Assembly (NCBI RefSeq): GCF_040448685.1 | Contig: NZ_CP159290.1 | Location: 1,612,001 to 1,676,000 of the forward strand | Reading direction: 5' to 3' | DNA: 64,000 nt | Origin: Cellulosimicrobium sp. ES-005 | GTDB lineage: Bacteria; Actinomycetota; Actinomycetes; Actinomycetales; Cellulomonadaceae | In this document: positions 26,605 to 35,403 of the stretch, one piece after another | How positions within the stretch are numbered: the first letter of the stretch is position 1 | How the letters are laid out: every line of letters starts with the position of its first letter | Translations under genes and position numbers: made by a program | Notes under the pieces: model-generated | Told to the model about the DNA's origin: nothing | What the model saw: the letters and a program-made list of their open reading frames with translations, nothing else | Databases searched by the model: none

Positions 26605-28308
26605 TCAGTCGAGCGGCTCGCGCCAGCGGTTGGTGATGGGCAGGCGACGGTCGCGGCCGAACGCGAGGGCGGTGACCTTGGGGCCCGGCGGGTACTGGCG
26701 CCGCTTCCACTCGGCGCGGTCGACGAGCGTGACGACCTTGTCGACGACCTCGGGGTCGAACCCGCGCGCGAGCAGCTCGGCGCGGCCCTCGGCGTGCTCG
26801 ATGTAGGCGTCGAGCACCTCGTCGAGCAGGTCGTACGGCGGGAGCGAGTCCTGGTCGGTCTGGCCGGGGCGGAGCTCCGCCGACGGGGGCTTGGTGATGG
26901 ACGACTCGGGGATCGGCGGGATCTCGCCCCGGTCGACCGCCTCGTTGTTGCGCCAGCGCGCGAGCTGCCAGACGCGCGACTTGTCGACGTCCTTGAGGGG
27001 CGCGTAGCCGCCGATGCTGCCCGCGTCGTAGATCGTCGCGTAGCCCGTCGCGAGCTCGGACTTGTTGCCCGGTGCGATGACGAGGTGGCCCTCGCGGTTG
27101 GAGATCGCCATGAGGATCACCCCGCGCACGCGCGCCTGGAGGTTCTCCTCGGCGACGCCGTCGAGCGCGAGCTCGCCCTGGAACGCCTCGACCATCGGCG
27201 CGATGGGCTGGACGCGGTAGTCGGCGCCGAGGCGCTTGGCGAGGTCCGCGGCGTCGTCCTTGCTGTGGTCGGACGAGTACCGCGACGGCATGGAGACGCC
27301 GACGACGTTCTGGCCGCCGATCGCGTCGGCGGCGATCGCCGCGGTGAGGGCGGAGTCGATCCCGCCCGAGACGCCGAGGACGACCGAGCGGAAGCCGTTC
27401 TTGCGGACGTAGCCCGCCAGCCCGGTGACGCACGCCCGGTAGACCTCTTCGTCGGGGTGCAGCTCGGGGGCGCGCGGCCCGCGGGGGGCGCCGTCGGCCG
27501 GCAGGTCCCACACGAGCAGGTCCTCGACGAACTGCGGCGAGGTCGCGACGACCGTTCCCGCGGCGTCGGTGACGAACGAGCCGCCGTCGAACACGAGGTC
27601 GTCCTGGCCGCCCACGAGGTTGACGTACGCGACCGGGGCGCTCACCTCGCGCGCGCGCCGCGCCGCCAGGTCGGTGCGGACGTGCCCCTTGCCCTCCTCG
27701 TACGGCGAGCCGTTGAGCACGAGCAGCAGGTCGAGCCCGTTCCCCGCCTCGTCGAGCGTCGCCATCTCGGCGACCGGGCCGCCGTCCTGCCAGATGTCCT
27801 CGCAGATCGCGATGCCGACGCGGCGGCCCTCGACCTCGACGACCGTCGTCGTCTCGCCCGGCGCGAAGATCCGGAACTCGTCGAAGACGCCGTAGTTGGG
27901 CAGGTGGTGCTTGTCGTACGCGGCCTGCACGACGCCGTCGCGCAGCACGACCGCGCGGTTCGTCGGGAGGTCCGCGGGCGAGCCCGAGGCCTCGCGCTCC
28001 GCCGCGCCCGCACCGCGCGGCGCCCCGGAGGTCCCGACGGTGCCGAGCACCACGGTGATCCCGCCGAGCCCGTCCGCGGCGAGCCGGGCCGCGATGTCCG
28101 CGGCGGCGTCCCACGCCGCCCGGCGGAACGACGCGCGCAGGGCGAGATCCTCGATCGGGTAGCCGGTGAGGGTCATCTCCGGGAACGCGACGAGCCGCGC
28201 GCCCGCCGTCGCGGCCTCCCGGGTGCGCGCGAGGACGAGGGCGGCGTTGCCGTCGAGGTCCCCCACGCACGTGTCGACCTGTGCCAGCGCGACGCGCAGA
28301 TCAGCCAT
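26605..28308 (-). CDS. nadE: Glutamine-dependent NAD+ synthetase
   Basis: The 567-residue protein has an N-terminal nitrilase-like glutaminase domain (Glu44 in [10 protein letters not shown], Lys in [14 protein letters not shown], Cys in IAICEDIWQ) and a C-terminal ATP-pyrophosphatase synthetase domain with SGGIDSALT. It amidates deamido-NAD with glutamine-derived ammonia. TAGGCT at 28315-28320 (minus) ends six bases before the ATG, so the message is probably leaderless. It sits next to panB, another cofactor gene. Confidence 0.95.
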   Translation of the reverse strand: MADLRVALAQVDTCVGDLDGNAALVLARTREAATAGARLVAFPEMTLTGYPIEDLALRASFRRAAWDAAADIAARLAADGLGGITVVLGTVGTSGAPRGAGAAEREASGSPADLPTNRAVVLRDGVVQAAYDKHHLPNYGVFDEFRIFAPGETTTVVEVEGRRVGIAICEDIWQDGGPVAEMATLDEAGNGLDLLLVLNGSPYEEGKGHVRTDLAARRAREVSAPVAYVNLVGGQDDLVFDGGSFVTDAAGTVVATSPQFVEDLLVWDLPADGAPRGPRAPELHPDEEVYRACVTGLAGYVRKNGFRSVVLGVSGGIDSALTAAIAADAIGGQNVVGVSMPSRYSSDHSKDDAADLAKRLGADYRVQPIAPMVEAFQGELALDGVAEENLQARVRGVILMAISNREGHLVIAPGNKSELATGYATIYDAGSIGGYAPLKDVDKSRVWQLARWRNNEAVDRGEIPPIPESSITKPPSAELRPGQTDQDSLPPYDLLDEVLDAYIEHAEGRAELLARGFDPEVVDKVVTLVDRAEWKRRQYPPGPKVTALAFGRDRRLPITNRWREPLD

Positions 28309-28314
28309 GCCGCC

Positions 28315-28320
28315 AGCCTA
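28315..28320 (-). promoter_or_regulatory. nadE -10 hexamer, leaderless
   Basis: TAGGCT on the minus strand, then GGCGGC, then the ATG at 28308. There is no room for a Shine-Dalgarno sequence. Confidence 0.45.
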
Positions 28321-28425
28321 GACGAGCCCGGGCGCGCGGCCCGTCCGCGGGGTCGTGCGACGGCGCGACGTCCGCCACACGTGCGTGTCACCCGTTCGTC
28401 ACACGGATCAGGCAGGATGTACCGC

Positions 28426-29763
28426 ATGGACAGGCAGCAGGAGTTCGTGCTCCGCACGGTCGAGGAGCGCGACATCCGCTTCATCCGGCTCTGGTTCACC
28501 GACGTGCTGGGCATGCTCAAGTCGGTGGCGATCGCGCCGGCGGAGCTCGAGTCGGCGTTCGCCGAGGGCATCGGGTTCGACGGCAGCTCGATCGAGGGCC
28601 TGACGCGCGTGTACGAGGCCGACATGATCGCCAAGCCGGACCCGACGACGTTCCAGGTGCTCCCGTGGCGCGGCGAGCGGCACGGCACCGCGCGCATGTT
28701 CTGCGACATCCTCACGCCGGACGGCGAGCCGTCCCTCGCGGACAGCCGGAACGTGCTCAAGCGCGCCCTCGCCAAGGCGAGCGACAAGGGGTTCACGTTC
28801 TACACGCACCCCGAGGTCGAGTTCTACCTGTTCAACCAGCCCGCCGACGCCGAGCACGGCCTCGTGCCGGTCGACCAGGGCGGGTACTTCGACCACCTCG
28901 CGCGGGGATCGACGCACGACTTCCGCCGCGCCGCGATCACGATGCTCGAGTCCATGGGCATCTCGGTCGAGTTCTCCCACCACGAGGCGGGGCCCGGCCA
29001 GAACGAGATCGACCTGCGCTACGCCGACGCCCTCACCACGGCGGACAACCTCATGACGTTCCGGACGGTCGTCAAGGAGGTCGCGCTCGAGCAGGGCGTG
29101 TTCGCGTCGTTCATGCCCAAGCCGATGGCCGAGCACCCCGGCTCCGGCATGCACACGCACCTGTCGCTCTTCGAGGGCGACCGCAACGCGTTCCACGAGC
29201 CCGGCGCCCAGTTCGAGCTGTCCAAGACGGCGCGCCAGTTCATCGCGGGGCTCCTGGTCCACGCGGCGGAGATCACCGCGATCACCAACCAGTACGTCAA
29301 CTCGTACAAGCGCCTGTGGGGCGGAGCCGAGGCGCCGAGCTACGTGTGCTGGGGCCACAACAACCGCTCCGCGCTCGTGCGCGTGCCGATGTACAAGCCC
29401 GGCAAGGGCAACTCGAGCCGCGTCGAGTACCGTGCGCTCGACTCGGCCACCAACCCGTACCTCGCGTTCGCCGTCATGCTCGCCGCCGGTCTCAAGGGCA
29501 TCGAGGAGGGCTACGAGCTGCCCGAGGAGACCGAGGACGACGTGTGGGAGCTCACCGACGCCGAGCGTCGTGCCCTGGGCATCAAGCCGCTCCCGCAGTC
29601 CCTCGACGAGGCCATCGCGGTCATGGAGAGGTCGGAGCTCGTGGCGGAGACGCTGGGCGAGCACGTCTTCGACTTCGTGCTGCGCAACAAGCGGCAGGAG
29701 TGGGACGGCTACCGCGCGCAGGTCACGCCGTTCGAGCTGAAGCGGTTCCTCCAGGTCCTGTGA
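28426..29763 (+). CDS. glnA2: Glutamine synthetase, GlnA2 type
   Basis: The 445-residue protein matches the shorter actinobacterial glutamine synthetase paralogue: it starts MDRQQEFVLRTVEERDIRF, and has GFDGSSIEG, EVEFYLF, AGPGQNEIDLRY, GSGMHTHLS and NRSALVRVP. At the position of the regulatory adenylylation tyrosine it reads DDVWELTDAE, so Trp replaces Tyr and GlnE should not control it this way. In Streptomyces a GlnA2 acts in gamma-glutamyl-polyamine synthesis; the same is possible here. ATG 28426 is preferred over 28417 because AGG lies at suitable distance and homologues start MDRQ. The stop overlaps the GTG of glnE. Confidence 0.92.
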   Translation: MDRQQEFVLRTVEERDIRFIRLWFTDVLGMLKSVAIAPAELESAFAEGIGFDGSSIEGLTRVYEADMIAKPDPTTFQVLPWRGERHGTARMFCDILTPDGEPSLADSRNVLKRALAKASDKGFTFYTHPEVEFYLFNQPADAEHGLVPVDQGGYFDHLARGSTHDFRRAAITMLESMGISVEFSHHEAGPGQNEIDLRYADALTTADNLMTFRTVVKEVALEQGVFASFMPKPMAEHPGSGMHTHLSLFEGDRNAFHEPGAQFELSKTARQFIAGLLVHAAEITAITNQYVNSYKRLWGGAEAPSYVCWGHNNRSALVRVPMYKPGKGNSSRVEYRALDSATNPYLAFAVMLAAGLKGIEEGYELPEETEDDVWELTDAERRALGIKPLPQSLDEAIAVMERSELVAETLGEHVFDFVLRNKRQEWDGYRAQVTPFELKRFLQVL

Positions 29764-32700
29764 GCGCGACGACGTCGGGCCGGTCCGGCGGTTCCCGCCG
29801 GCCGACGCTCACGGGGCGCCTCGCGCGCATCGGCTTCGCCGACATCTCGCGCTCGGCGGGCCTGCTCGCGGACCCGGACCTCGCGCTCCTGCTCGACGGC
29901 GGACGACCGCCGGGAGCGGACGGGGAGACGGAGGAGCCGGCGTCCGCGGTGGACGACGAGCTGCTCGCCGCCTTCGGCGGGGCAGCCGACCCGGACCTCG
30001 CGCTCCTGCAGGTCGTGCGGCTGGCCGGCGCGCTGCGGCCCGACGTCGAGGAGCGCTCGCCGCTCGCGGACCTCGCCCGGCGCACCCTGCGGCCCGGCGA
30101 GGCACGTGACCGCCTGCTCGCGGTGCTCGGCGCCTCGGTCGCGCTCGGTGACGACGTCGTGCGTCGTCCCGCGCTGCTCGAGATCCTCGCGGACCCGACC
30201 CCCGGGACCGGGGTGGACGCGCGCGACGTGCGGGCCGAGCTCCTGCGCGCGGCGGGCGCCGACCCGGACGCGGCGGTGCCCGTCGCCGACCAGCCCGGAC
30301 CGGAGCGGGTGGACGCGCTGCGCCGCGCCTATCGCGAGCGGATCCTGCGCATCGCCGCCACCGACCTCACCGTGCCCGACCCGCTCACGCGCATGCCTGC
30401 CGTCGGGGCGGCGCTCGCGGACCTGGCCGCGGCGGCGCTCGAGGGCGCGCTCGCGATCGCCCGCGCGGAGCTCGACGACCACGGTGCGGGCGTGCGGCTC
30501 GCGGTCATCGGCATGGGCAAGTGCGGGGCGCGCGAGCTCAACTACATCTCCGACGTGGACGTCGTCTACGTCGTCGAGCCCGCCGAGGGGCACGACGAGG
30601 CGTACGCGACGACGGTGGGGGCCCGGCTCGCGACGAGTCTCGCGCGCGTGTGCTGGGGCACCTCGGGGGAGCCCGCCCTGTGGCAGGTCGATGCCGCGCT
30701 GCGTCCCGAGGGCAAGCAGGGCCCGCTCGTGCGCACGCTCGCGAGCCACGTCGCGTACTACGAGCGGTGGGCCAAGACCTGGGAGTTCCAGGCGCTGCTC
30801 AAGGCGCGCACGGTCGCAGGGGACCGGGACCTGGGGCGCGCGTACGAGGAGGCGATCGCGCCGTTCGTGTGGTCGGCGGCGGGTCGGGAGAACTTCGTCG
30901 AGGACTCGCAGGCGATGCGCCGGCGCGTCGAGGACCACGTGCCCGCGGCCGAGGCCGACCGTCAGCTCAAGCTCGGCAAGGGCGGGCTGCGCGACGTCGA
31001 GTTCACCGTCCAGCTCCTGCAGCTCGTGCACGGGCGGTCGGACGAGTCGATCCGCAGCCGGGGCACGCTCACGGCGCTCGCCGAGCTCGCCGCCGCCGGG
31101 TACGTCGGCCGCGAGCACGCGGCCCGGCTCGGGGTCTGCTACCGGTTCCTGCGCTCGCTCGAGCACCGCATCCAGCTCTACCGGCTCCGGCGCACCCACC
31201 TCGTGCCGACCGCCGAGGACGAGCTGCGCCGTCTCGCGCGGTCGCTCGGGATGCGCGCCGAGGGCGCCGAGGGCCTCACCGAGCGCTGGCGCGCGACGCG
31301 CCGCGAGGTGCGGGGCCTGCACGAGGAGATCTTCTACCGCCCGCTCCTGCCCGCCGTCGCGCAGCTCTCCCCGGACGAGGTGAGCCTCGCCCCGGAGGCG
31401 GCGAAGGCGCGCTTCGCGGCGATCGGCTACCGCGACCCCGCGGGCGCGATGCGCCACGTCACGGCGCTCACCGAGGGCGTGAGCCGACGTGCGGCGATCC
31501 AGCGCCAGCTCCTGCCCGTCATGCTCGGCTGGTTCGCCGAGGGCGCGGACCCCGACGCGGGCCTGCTCGCGTTCCGCACGCTCTCCGAGACGCTCGGCGC
31601 GACCCACTGGTACCTCAAGCTGCTGCGCGACTCCGGCTCCGCGGCGCAGCGGCTCGCGCACCTGCTCTCGAACTCGCGCTACATGGCCGACGCGCTCGCC
31701 CGGTCGCCCGAGTCCGTCCGGTGGCTCGCGGACGACGCCGACCTCGCGCCGCGCGGCATCCAGCGGCTCACGGCCGAGACCGACGCGATCCTCACGCGCG
31801 CCGACGAGGTCGAGCCCGCGACGGTGAGCCTGCGCGCGGTGCGCCGGCGTGAGCTCGCGCGGACCGGCGCCGCCGAGCTGCTGGGAGTCGTCGACGCGGT
31901 CGACGCGGCCCGGAGCATCTCCGACGCCGCGGACGTCGTGCTCGCGGGCGCGCTCCGGATCGCCGAGTTCGTCGCGCGCGGCGAGCTCGGGTACGACGCC
32001 CAGGACCCCGGGTCCGCCCCGGCTCGCCTGCTCGTCGTCGCGATGGGACGCCTCGGCGGGCGCGAGATGGGCTACGGCTCGGACGCCGACGTGATGTTCG
32101 TGCACGACCCGCGGCCCGGCGTCCAGAGCAGCGACGCCCAGGCGTACGCGCTCGCCGTCGCGACGCGGCTGCGCCAGCTCCTGTCCGCCGTCGGACCGGA
32201 GCCCGCGCTCCCGGTCGACGCCGACCTGCGGCCCGAGGGGCGCAACGGCCCGCTCGTGCGTTCGCTCGCGTCGTACGCCGAGTACTACGAGCGGTGGTCG
32301 AGCGTCTGGGAGGCGCAGGCGCTGCTGCGTGCGCGCCCGGTCGCGGGCGACCTCGACGGGCTCGGCGCGGAGCTCACCCACGTCGTCGACGGCCGCCGCT
32401 ACCCGCAGGGCGGGCTCGACGTCGCGGAGGTGCGCGAGGTGCGGCGCATCAAGGCGCGCGTCGAGTCCGAGCGGCTCCCGCGAGGCGTCGAGGCCTCGCG
32501 CCACCTCAAGCTCGGCCGCGGGGGAGTGTCGGACGTCGAGTGGACCGTCCAGCTCCTCCAGCTCCAGCACGCCCACGACGTGGCCGGGCTGCGCACCACG
32601 TCGACCGTCGACGCGCTCGAGGCCGCCGTGACGGCCGGGCTCGTCGAGGCGGACGACGCCGCGGTCCTCGGCGAGGCCTGGCACCTCGCGTCCCGGCTGC

Positions 32701-32903
32701 GCAGCGCGCTCGTGCTGTGGTCGGGCCGGACGACCGGCACGACCGTGGACGTGCTGCCGCACGACCGGTTCGCGCTCACCGGGCTCGCGCGCGTGCTCGA
32801 CCTGCCGGACGTCGACACGGGCGCGGAGCTCGAGGAGCACTTCCTGCGCACCGCGCGGCGCGCCCGGACCGTCATGGAGCGCGTCTTCTACGGCGAGGAC
32901 TGA
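29760..32903 (+). CDS. glnE: Bifunctional glutamine synthetase adenylyltransferase/deadenylylase
   Basis: The 1047-residue protein carries two nucleotidyltransferase domains: GMGKCGARELNYISDVDVVYV (about residue 250) and AMGRLGGREMGYGSDADVMFV (about 762), each with the metal-binding D-x-D, followed by helical domains (KLGKGGLRDVEFTVQLLQL, KLGRGGVSDVEWTVQLLQL). It adds and removes AMP on the tyrosine of GSI-beta enzymes according to nitrogen status. Its target should be GlnA1 (38893-40317). GTG 29760 overlaps the glnA2 stop (GTGA). Confidence 0.95.
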   Translation: MSATTSGRSGGSRRPTLTGRLARIGFADISRSAGLLADPDLALLLDGGRPPGADGETEEPASAVDDELLAAFGGAADPDLALLQVVRLAGALRPDVEERSPLADLARRTLRPGEARDRLLAVLGASVALGDDVVRRPALLEILADPTPGTGVDARDVRAELLRAAGADPDAAVPVADQPGPERVDALRRAYRERILRIAATDLTVPDPLTRMPAVGAALADLAAAALEGALAIARAELDDHGAGVRLAVIGMGKCGARELNYISDVDVVYVVEPAEGHDEAYATTVGARLATSLARVCWGTSGEPALWQVDAALRPEGKQGPLVRTLASHVAYYERWAKTWEFQALLKARTVAGDRDLGRAYEEAIAPFVWSAAGRENFVEDSQAMRRRVEDHVPAAEADRQLKLGKGGLRDVEFTVQLLQLVHGRSDESIRSRGTLTALAELAAAGYVGREHAARLGVCYRFLRSLEHRIQLYRLRRTHLVPTAEDELRRLARSLGMRAEGAEGLTERWRATRREVRGLHEEIFYRPLLPAVAQLSPDEVSLAPEAAKARFAAIGYRDPAGAMRHVTALTEGVSRRAAIQRQLLPVMLGWFAEGADPDAGLLAFRTLSETLGATHWYLKLLRDSGSAAQRLAHLLSNSRYMADALARSPESVRWLADDADLAPRGIQRLTAETDAILTRADEVEPATVSLRAVRRRELARTGAAELLGVVDAVDAARSISDAADVVLAGALRIAEFVARGELGYDAQDPGSAPARLLVVAMGRLGGREMGYGSDADVMFVHDPRPGVQSSDAQAYALAVATRLRQLLSAVGPEPALPVDADLRPEGRNGPLVRSLASYAEYYERWSSVWEAQALLRARPVAGDLDGLGAELTHVVDGRRYPQGGLDVAEVREVRRIKARVESERLPRGVEASRHLKLGRGGVSDVEWTVQLLQLQHAHDVAGLRTTSTVDALEAAVTAGLVEADDAAVLGEAWHLASRLRSALVLWSGRTTGTTVDVLPHDRFALTGLARVLDLPDVDTGAELEEHFLRTARRARTVMERVFYGED

Positions 32904-32954
32904 GCCGGCGCCGCGCGACGGACGAGCTCGGCCCGGGCTGCCCGTCGCGCGCGA

Positions 32955-33602
32955 TCAGATCGTGCGGGGAGCGCGGGCGAGGTTCTCGCGCAGCTCGTCG
33001 GCGTCCTGGCGCGCGACGTAGGCCGGCCGGTCCCGCTCCACCCGCCACGACTCCGCGAGCGGGCTCGTGTCGACGGTGTCGAAGCCGAGCTCGTCGTAGA
33101 AGCTCGCGACCCAGTCCGCCGCCTCCGGGAAGTCGCTCGCGGTCGCCAGGGCGCGGCGTCCGGGGGTGCCTGCGGGGGTCCCGTCGGTCGTGATGTCCGT
33201 CGACCGGATGTGGTTGAACGCCTTGGCCACCTTGGACCCCGCCAGGTGCTCCTGGAGCAGGCCCGACGACGTGGCCTCGCCGCGGTCGAGCGCCTCGACG
33301 TGGCCGTCGCGCTCCCAGTAGTAGTTGTTCGCGTCGAGCACGATCTTCCCGTCGAGCGGCTCGACCGGGACCTTGCGGTACGCCCCGAAGGGCACCGCCA
33401 CGACGGCGACGTCCGCGGCCCGCGCGGCGTCCTCCGCCGTCGCCGACCGCGCCCGCGGGCCGAGCTCGGCCACGAGGTCGTCGAGGGTCCGGGGGTCCCG
33501 CGAGTTCGCGATGACCACGTCGTAGCCGTGGGCGATCGCCGCCCGGGCGACCTGAGAGCCGATGTTGCCTGCGCCGATGATCCCGAGAGTCGTCATGGTC
33601 AT
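32955..33602 (-). CDS. NADPH-dependent F420 reductase-type protein
   Basis: The 215-residue Rossmann protein starts MTTLGIIGAGNIGSQVARAAIAHGYDV and contains VVIANSRDP and VVAVPFGAYRKV, the pattern of the F420_oxidored family. Proteins of this family include true F420:NADP reductases and many uncharacterised NAD(P)-binding proteins. ATG at 33602 (MTMTTL) or 33596 (MTTL) could start it; GGTG lies eight bases before the first. It is divergent from the SLC13-like transporter. Confidence 0.75.
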   Translation of the reverse strand: MTMTTLGIIGAGNIGSQVARAAIAHGYDVVIANSRDPRTLDDLVAELGPRARSATAEDAARAADVAVVAVPFGAYRKVPVEPLDGKIVLDANNYYWERDGHVEALDRGEATSSGLLQEHLAGSKVAKAFNHIRSTDITTDGTPAGTPGRRALATASDFPEAADWVASFYDELGFDTVDTSPLAESWRVERDRPAYVARQDADELRENLARAPRTI

Positions 33603-33683
33603 CGACAACGCACCGGCGCGCCCGCTATTCCGGTGACCTCCCGGACGGGGTCGTGTGGCATCCTTCCGTCCCAGGGGGTGCCC

Positions 33684-35279
33684 ATGATCGATCCGCTGGT
33701 CGCGACGTTCGTGATCCTCGCGTTGGCGGTCGTCGGCTTCATGACGAACCGGCTCCCGCTCGTGGTCGTCGCGCTCTTCGTGCCCGTCGCGCTCTGGGCG
33801 ACGGGGGTGCTGCCGCTGGACGCCGCGCTGGGTGGCTTCAGCGACCCGATCGTCCTGTTCATCGCGACCCTGTTCGTGCTCAGCGACGCGCTGGACTCCA
33901 CGGGGATCACCGCGTGGATCGGGCAGTGGCTCGAGCGGCGTGCGTCCCTCGGCCGCGCCGGGCTGCTCGCGCTGATGGTCGGGGTCGCCGCCCTGCTCGC
34001 GGCCGTCATCAGCATCAACGGCGCCGTCGCGGCGCTGCTCCCGGTCGCGGTCGTGGCCGCCGCGCGGGCCGGCATCGTCCCCTCGCGCATGCTCGTCCCG
34101 CTCGCGTTCGCCGCGGGCGCCGGATCGCTCCTGACGCTGACCGGCACGCCCGTGAACATCATCGTGTCCGAGGCGGCGGCCGAGGCGGGCGGTCAGGAGT
34201 TCGGCTACTTCGAGTTCGCGCTGGTGGGGATCCCGCTCGTTCTCGCCACGGCCGTGCTCGTCGTGACGCTCGGCGACCGGCTGCTGCCGGAGCGTGTCCC
34301 CGAGCACCTCGCCGACACGGCCACCGACCCGCGCGAGCGGGTGCGCTCGTGGCGCGAGAGCTACCCCGCGGACCTGGACACGGGTCGCCTGTTCACGGGC
34401 GGCACAGGGGTCGTCGAGGTGCTCATCGCGCCCCGCTCCACGCTCGTGGGGCGCCGGGTGAGCCCCGGCATGACGACGCGGGACGAGGGCCTCGTCGTGC
34501 TCGCCATCCGCCGCGGTGACGGCAGCACCACGGGCCCCGAGTCCGAGGCCCCCTCGGGTCCGATGATCCTCCAGCCCGGCGACGCCGTGCTCGTGCGCGG
34601 GCCGTGGGACGCGCTCCACCGGTACACCCAGTCGCCCGACGTCATCGCCGTCGACTCCCCGCGCAGCCTGCAGCGCGGCGTCCCGCTCGGACGCGGCTGG
34701 CGGCGCTGCCTCGGGGTGCTGGTCGCGACGATCGTGCTGCTCGCGACCGGGGTCGTGCCGCCGGTCATCGTGGGCCTGCTCGCGGCGGGCGCCCTCGTGC
34801 TCCTGCGGGTCGTCACCGTGCCGCAGTCGTTCCGCGCGATCTCGTGGGACACCGTCGTGCTCATCGCGGCCCTCATCCCGCTGTCCGCGGCGTTCGTCTC
34901 CTCGGGCGCGGCCGACGCGATCGCGGACGTCGTGCTCCGGCTCACCGGCGGCGGCTCCCCGCACCTCGCGCTGCTCGTCGTGTGCGTGCTCACCCTCGTG
35001 CTCGGCCAGTTCATCTCGAACGTCGCGACGGTCCTCGTGATGGCGCCGGTCGCGGTGTCGTTCGCGCAGACGCTCGGGGTGAGCGTGCAGCCGTTCATGA
35101 TGGCGCTCACGGTCGCGGGCGCCGCGGCGTTCCTGACCCCGATCGCCACGCCGGTCAACCTCATGGTCCTGCAGCCGGGCGGCTACCGGTTCGGCGACTA
35201 CTGGCGCCTGGGCCTGCCCCTCGCGGTCGTGTTCCTCGCCGCCGCGGTCCTCTACGTGCCGCTCGTCTGGCCGTTCTGA
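33684..35279 (+). CDS. SLC13/DASS-like anion transporter with TrkA-C domain
   Basis: The 531-residue membrane protein has two hydrophobic halves, each with an SNT-like or related hairpin (LTLTGTPVNIIVSEA, SNVATVLVMAPVA, LTPIATPVNLMVLQPGGY). A hydrophilic TrkA-C-type domain sits between them (about residues 225-330; VVEVLIAPRSTLVGRRVSP, LQPGDAVLVRGP). This layout is found in sodium-coupled dicarboxylate or sulfate transporters of the DASS group (YfbS/SdcS-like). The substrate is not evident. CAGGGGGTG precedes ATG 33684. Confidence 0.8.
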   Translation: MIDPLVATFVILALAVVGFMTNRLPLVVVALFVPVALWATGVLPLDAALGGFSDPIVLFIATLFVLSDALDSTGITAWIGQWLERRASLGRAGLLALMVGVAALLAAVISINGAVAALLPVAVVAAARAGIVPSRMLVPLAFAAGAGSLLTLTGTPVNIIVSEAAAEAGGQEFGYFEFALVGIPLVLATAVLVVTLGDRLLPERVPEHLADTATDPRERVRSWRESYPADLDTGRLFTGGTGVVEVLIAPRSTLVGRRVSPGMTTRDEGLVVLAIRRGDGSTTGPESEAPSGPMILQPGDAVLVRGPWDALHRYTQSPDVIAVDSPRSLQRGVPLGRGWRRCLGVLVATIVLLATGVVPPVIVGLLAAGALVLLRVVTVPQSFRAISWDTVVLIAALIPLSAAFVSSGAADAIADVVLRLTGGGSPHLALLVVCVLTLVLGQFISNVATVLVMAPVAVSFAQTLGVSVQPFMMALTVAGAAAFLTPIATPVNLMVLQPGGYRFGDYWRLGLPLAVVFLAAAVLYVPLVWPF

Positions 35280-35286
35280 CGCGATT

Positions 35287-35309
35287 CACGGCACGGCCGG
35301 CGTGCCGTG
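35287..35309 (+). terminator. Hairpin after the SLC13-like gene
   Basis: CACGGCACG (35287-35295) pairs perfectly with CGTGCCGTG (35301-35309) over a five-base loop, eight bases after the stop codon. No U-tract follows. Confidence 0.5.
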
Positions 35310-35332
35310 GCAGGAAGCCGCCGCGCGTGGGA

Positions 35333-35342
35333 CGGTATACCG
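35333..35342 (+). promoter_or_regulatory. Palindromic promoter element before the monooxygenase gene
   Basis: CGGTATACCG is a perfect 10-bp palindrome, AT-rich for this genome, 61 bases before the start at 35404. TATACC could serve as -10, so a repressor binding here would block transcription. Confidence 0.35.
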
Positions 35343-35403
35343 CGTCGCGCGGGGCCGTCCGCCCCTGCGGCGTCCGGACGGACCTGAGACAGGGGAGCGG
35401 TGC

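Noticed and set aside
28417-28425. Start of glnA2 at ATG 28417
   Set aside because: The ribosome binding site would abut the ATG, and homologues begin MDRQ, which is the ATG at 28426.
29709-32840. A 1043-codon minus-strand frame over glnE
   Set aside because: Antisense shadow of glnE, which has unambiguous motifs.
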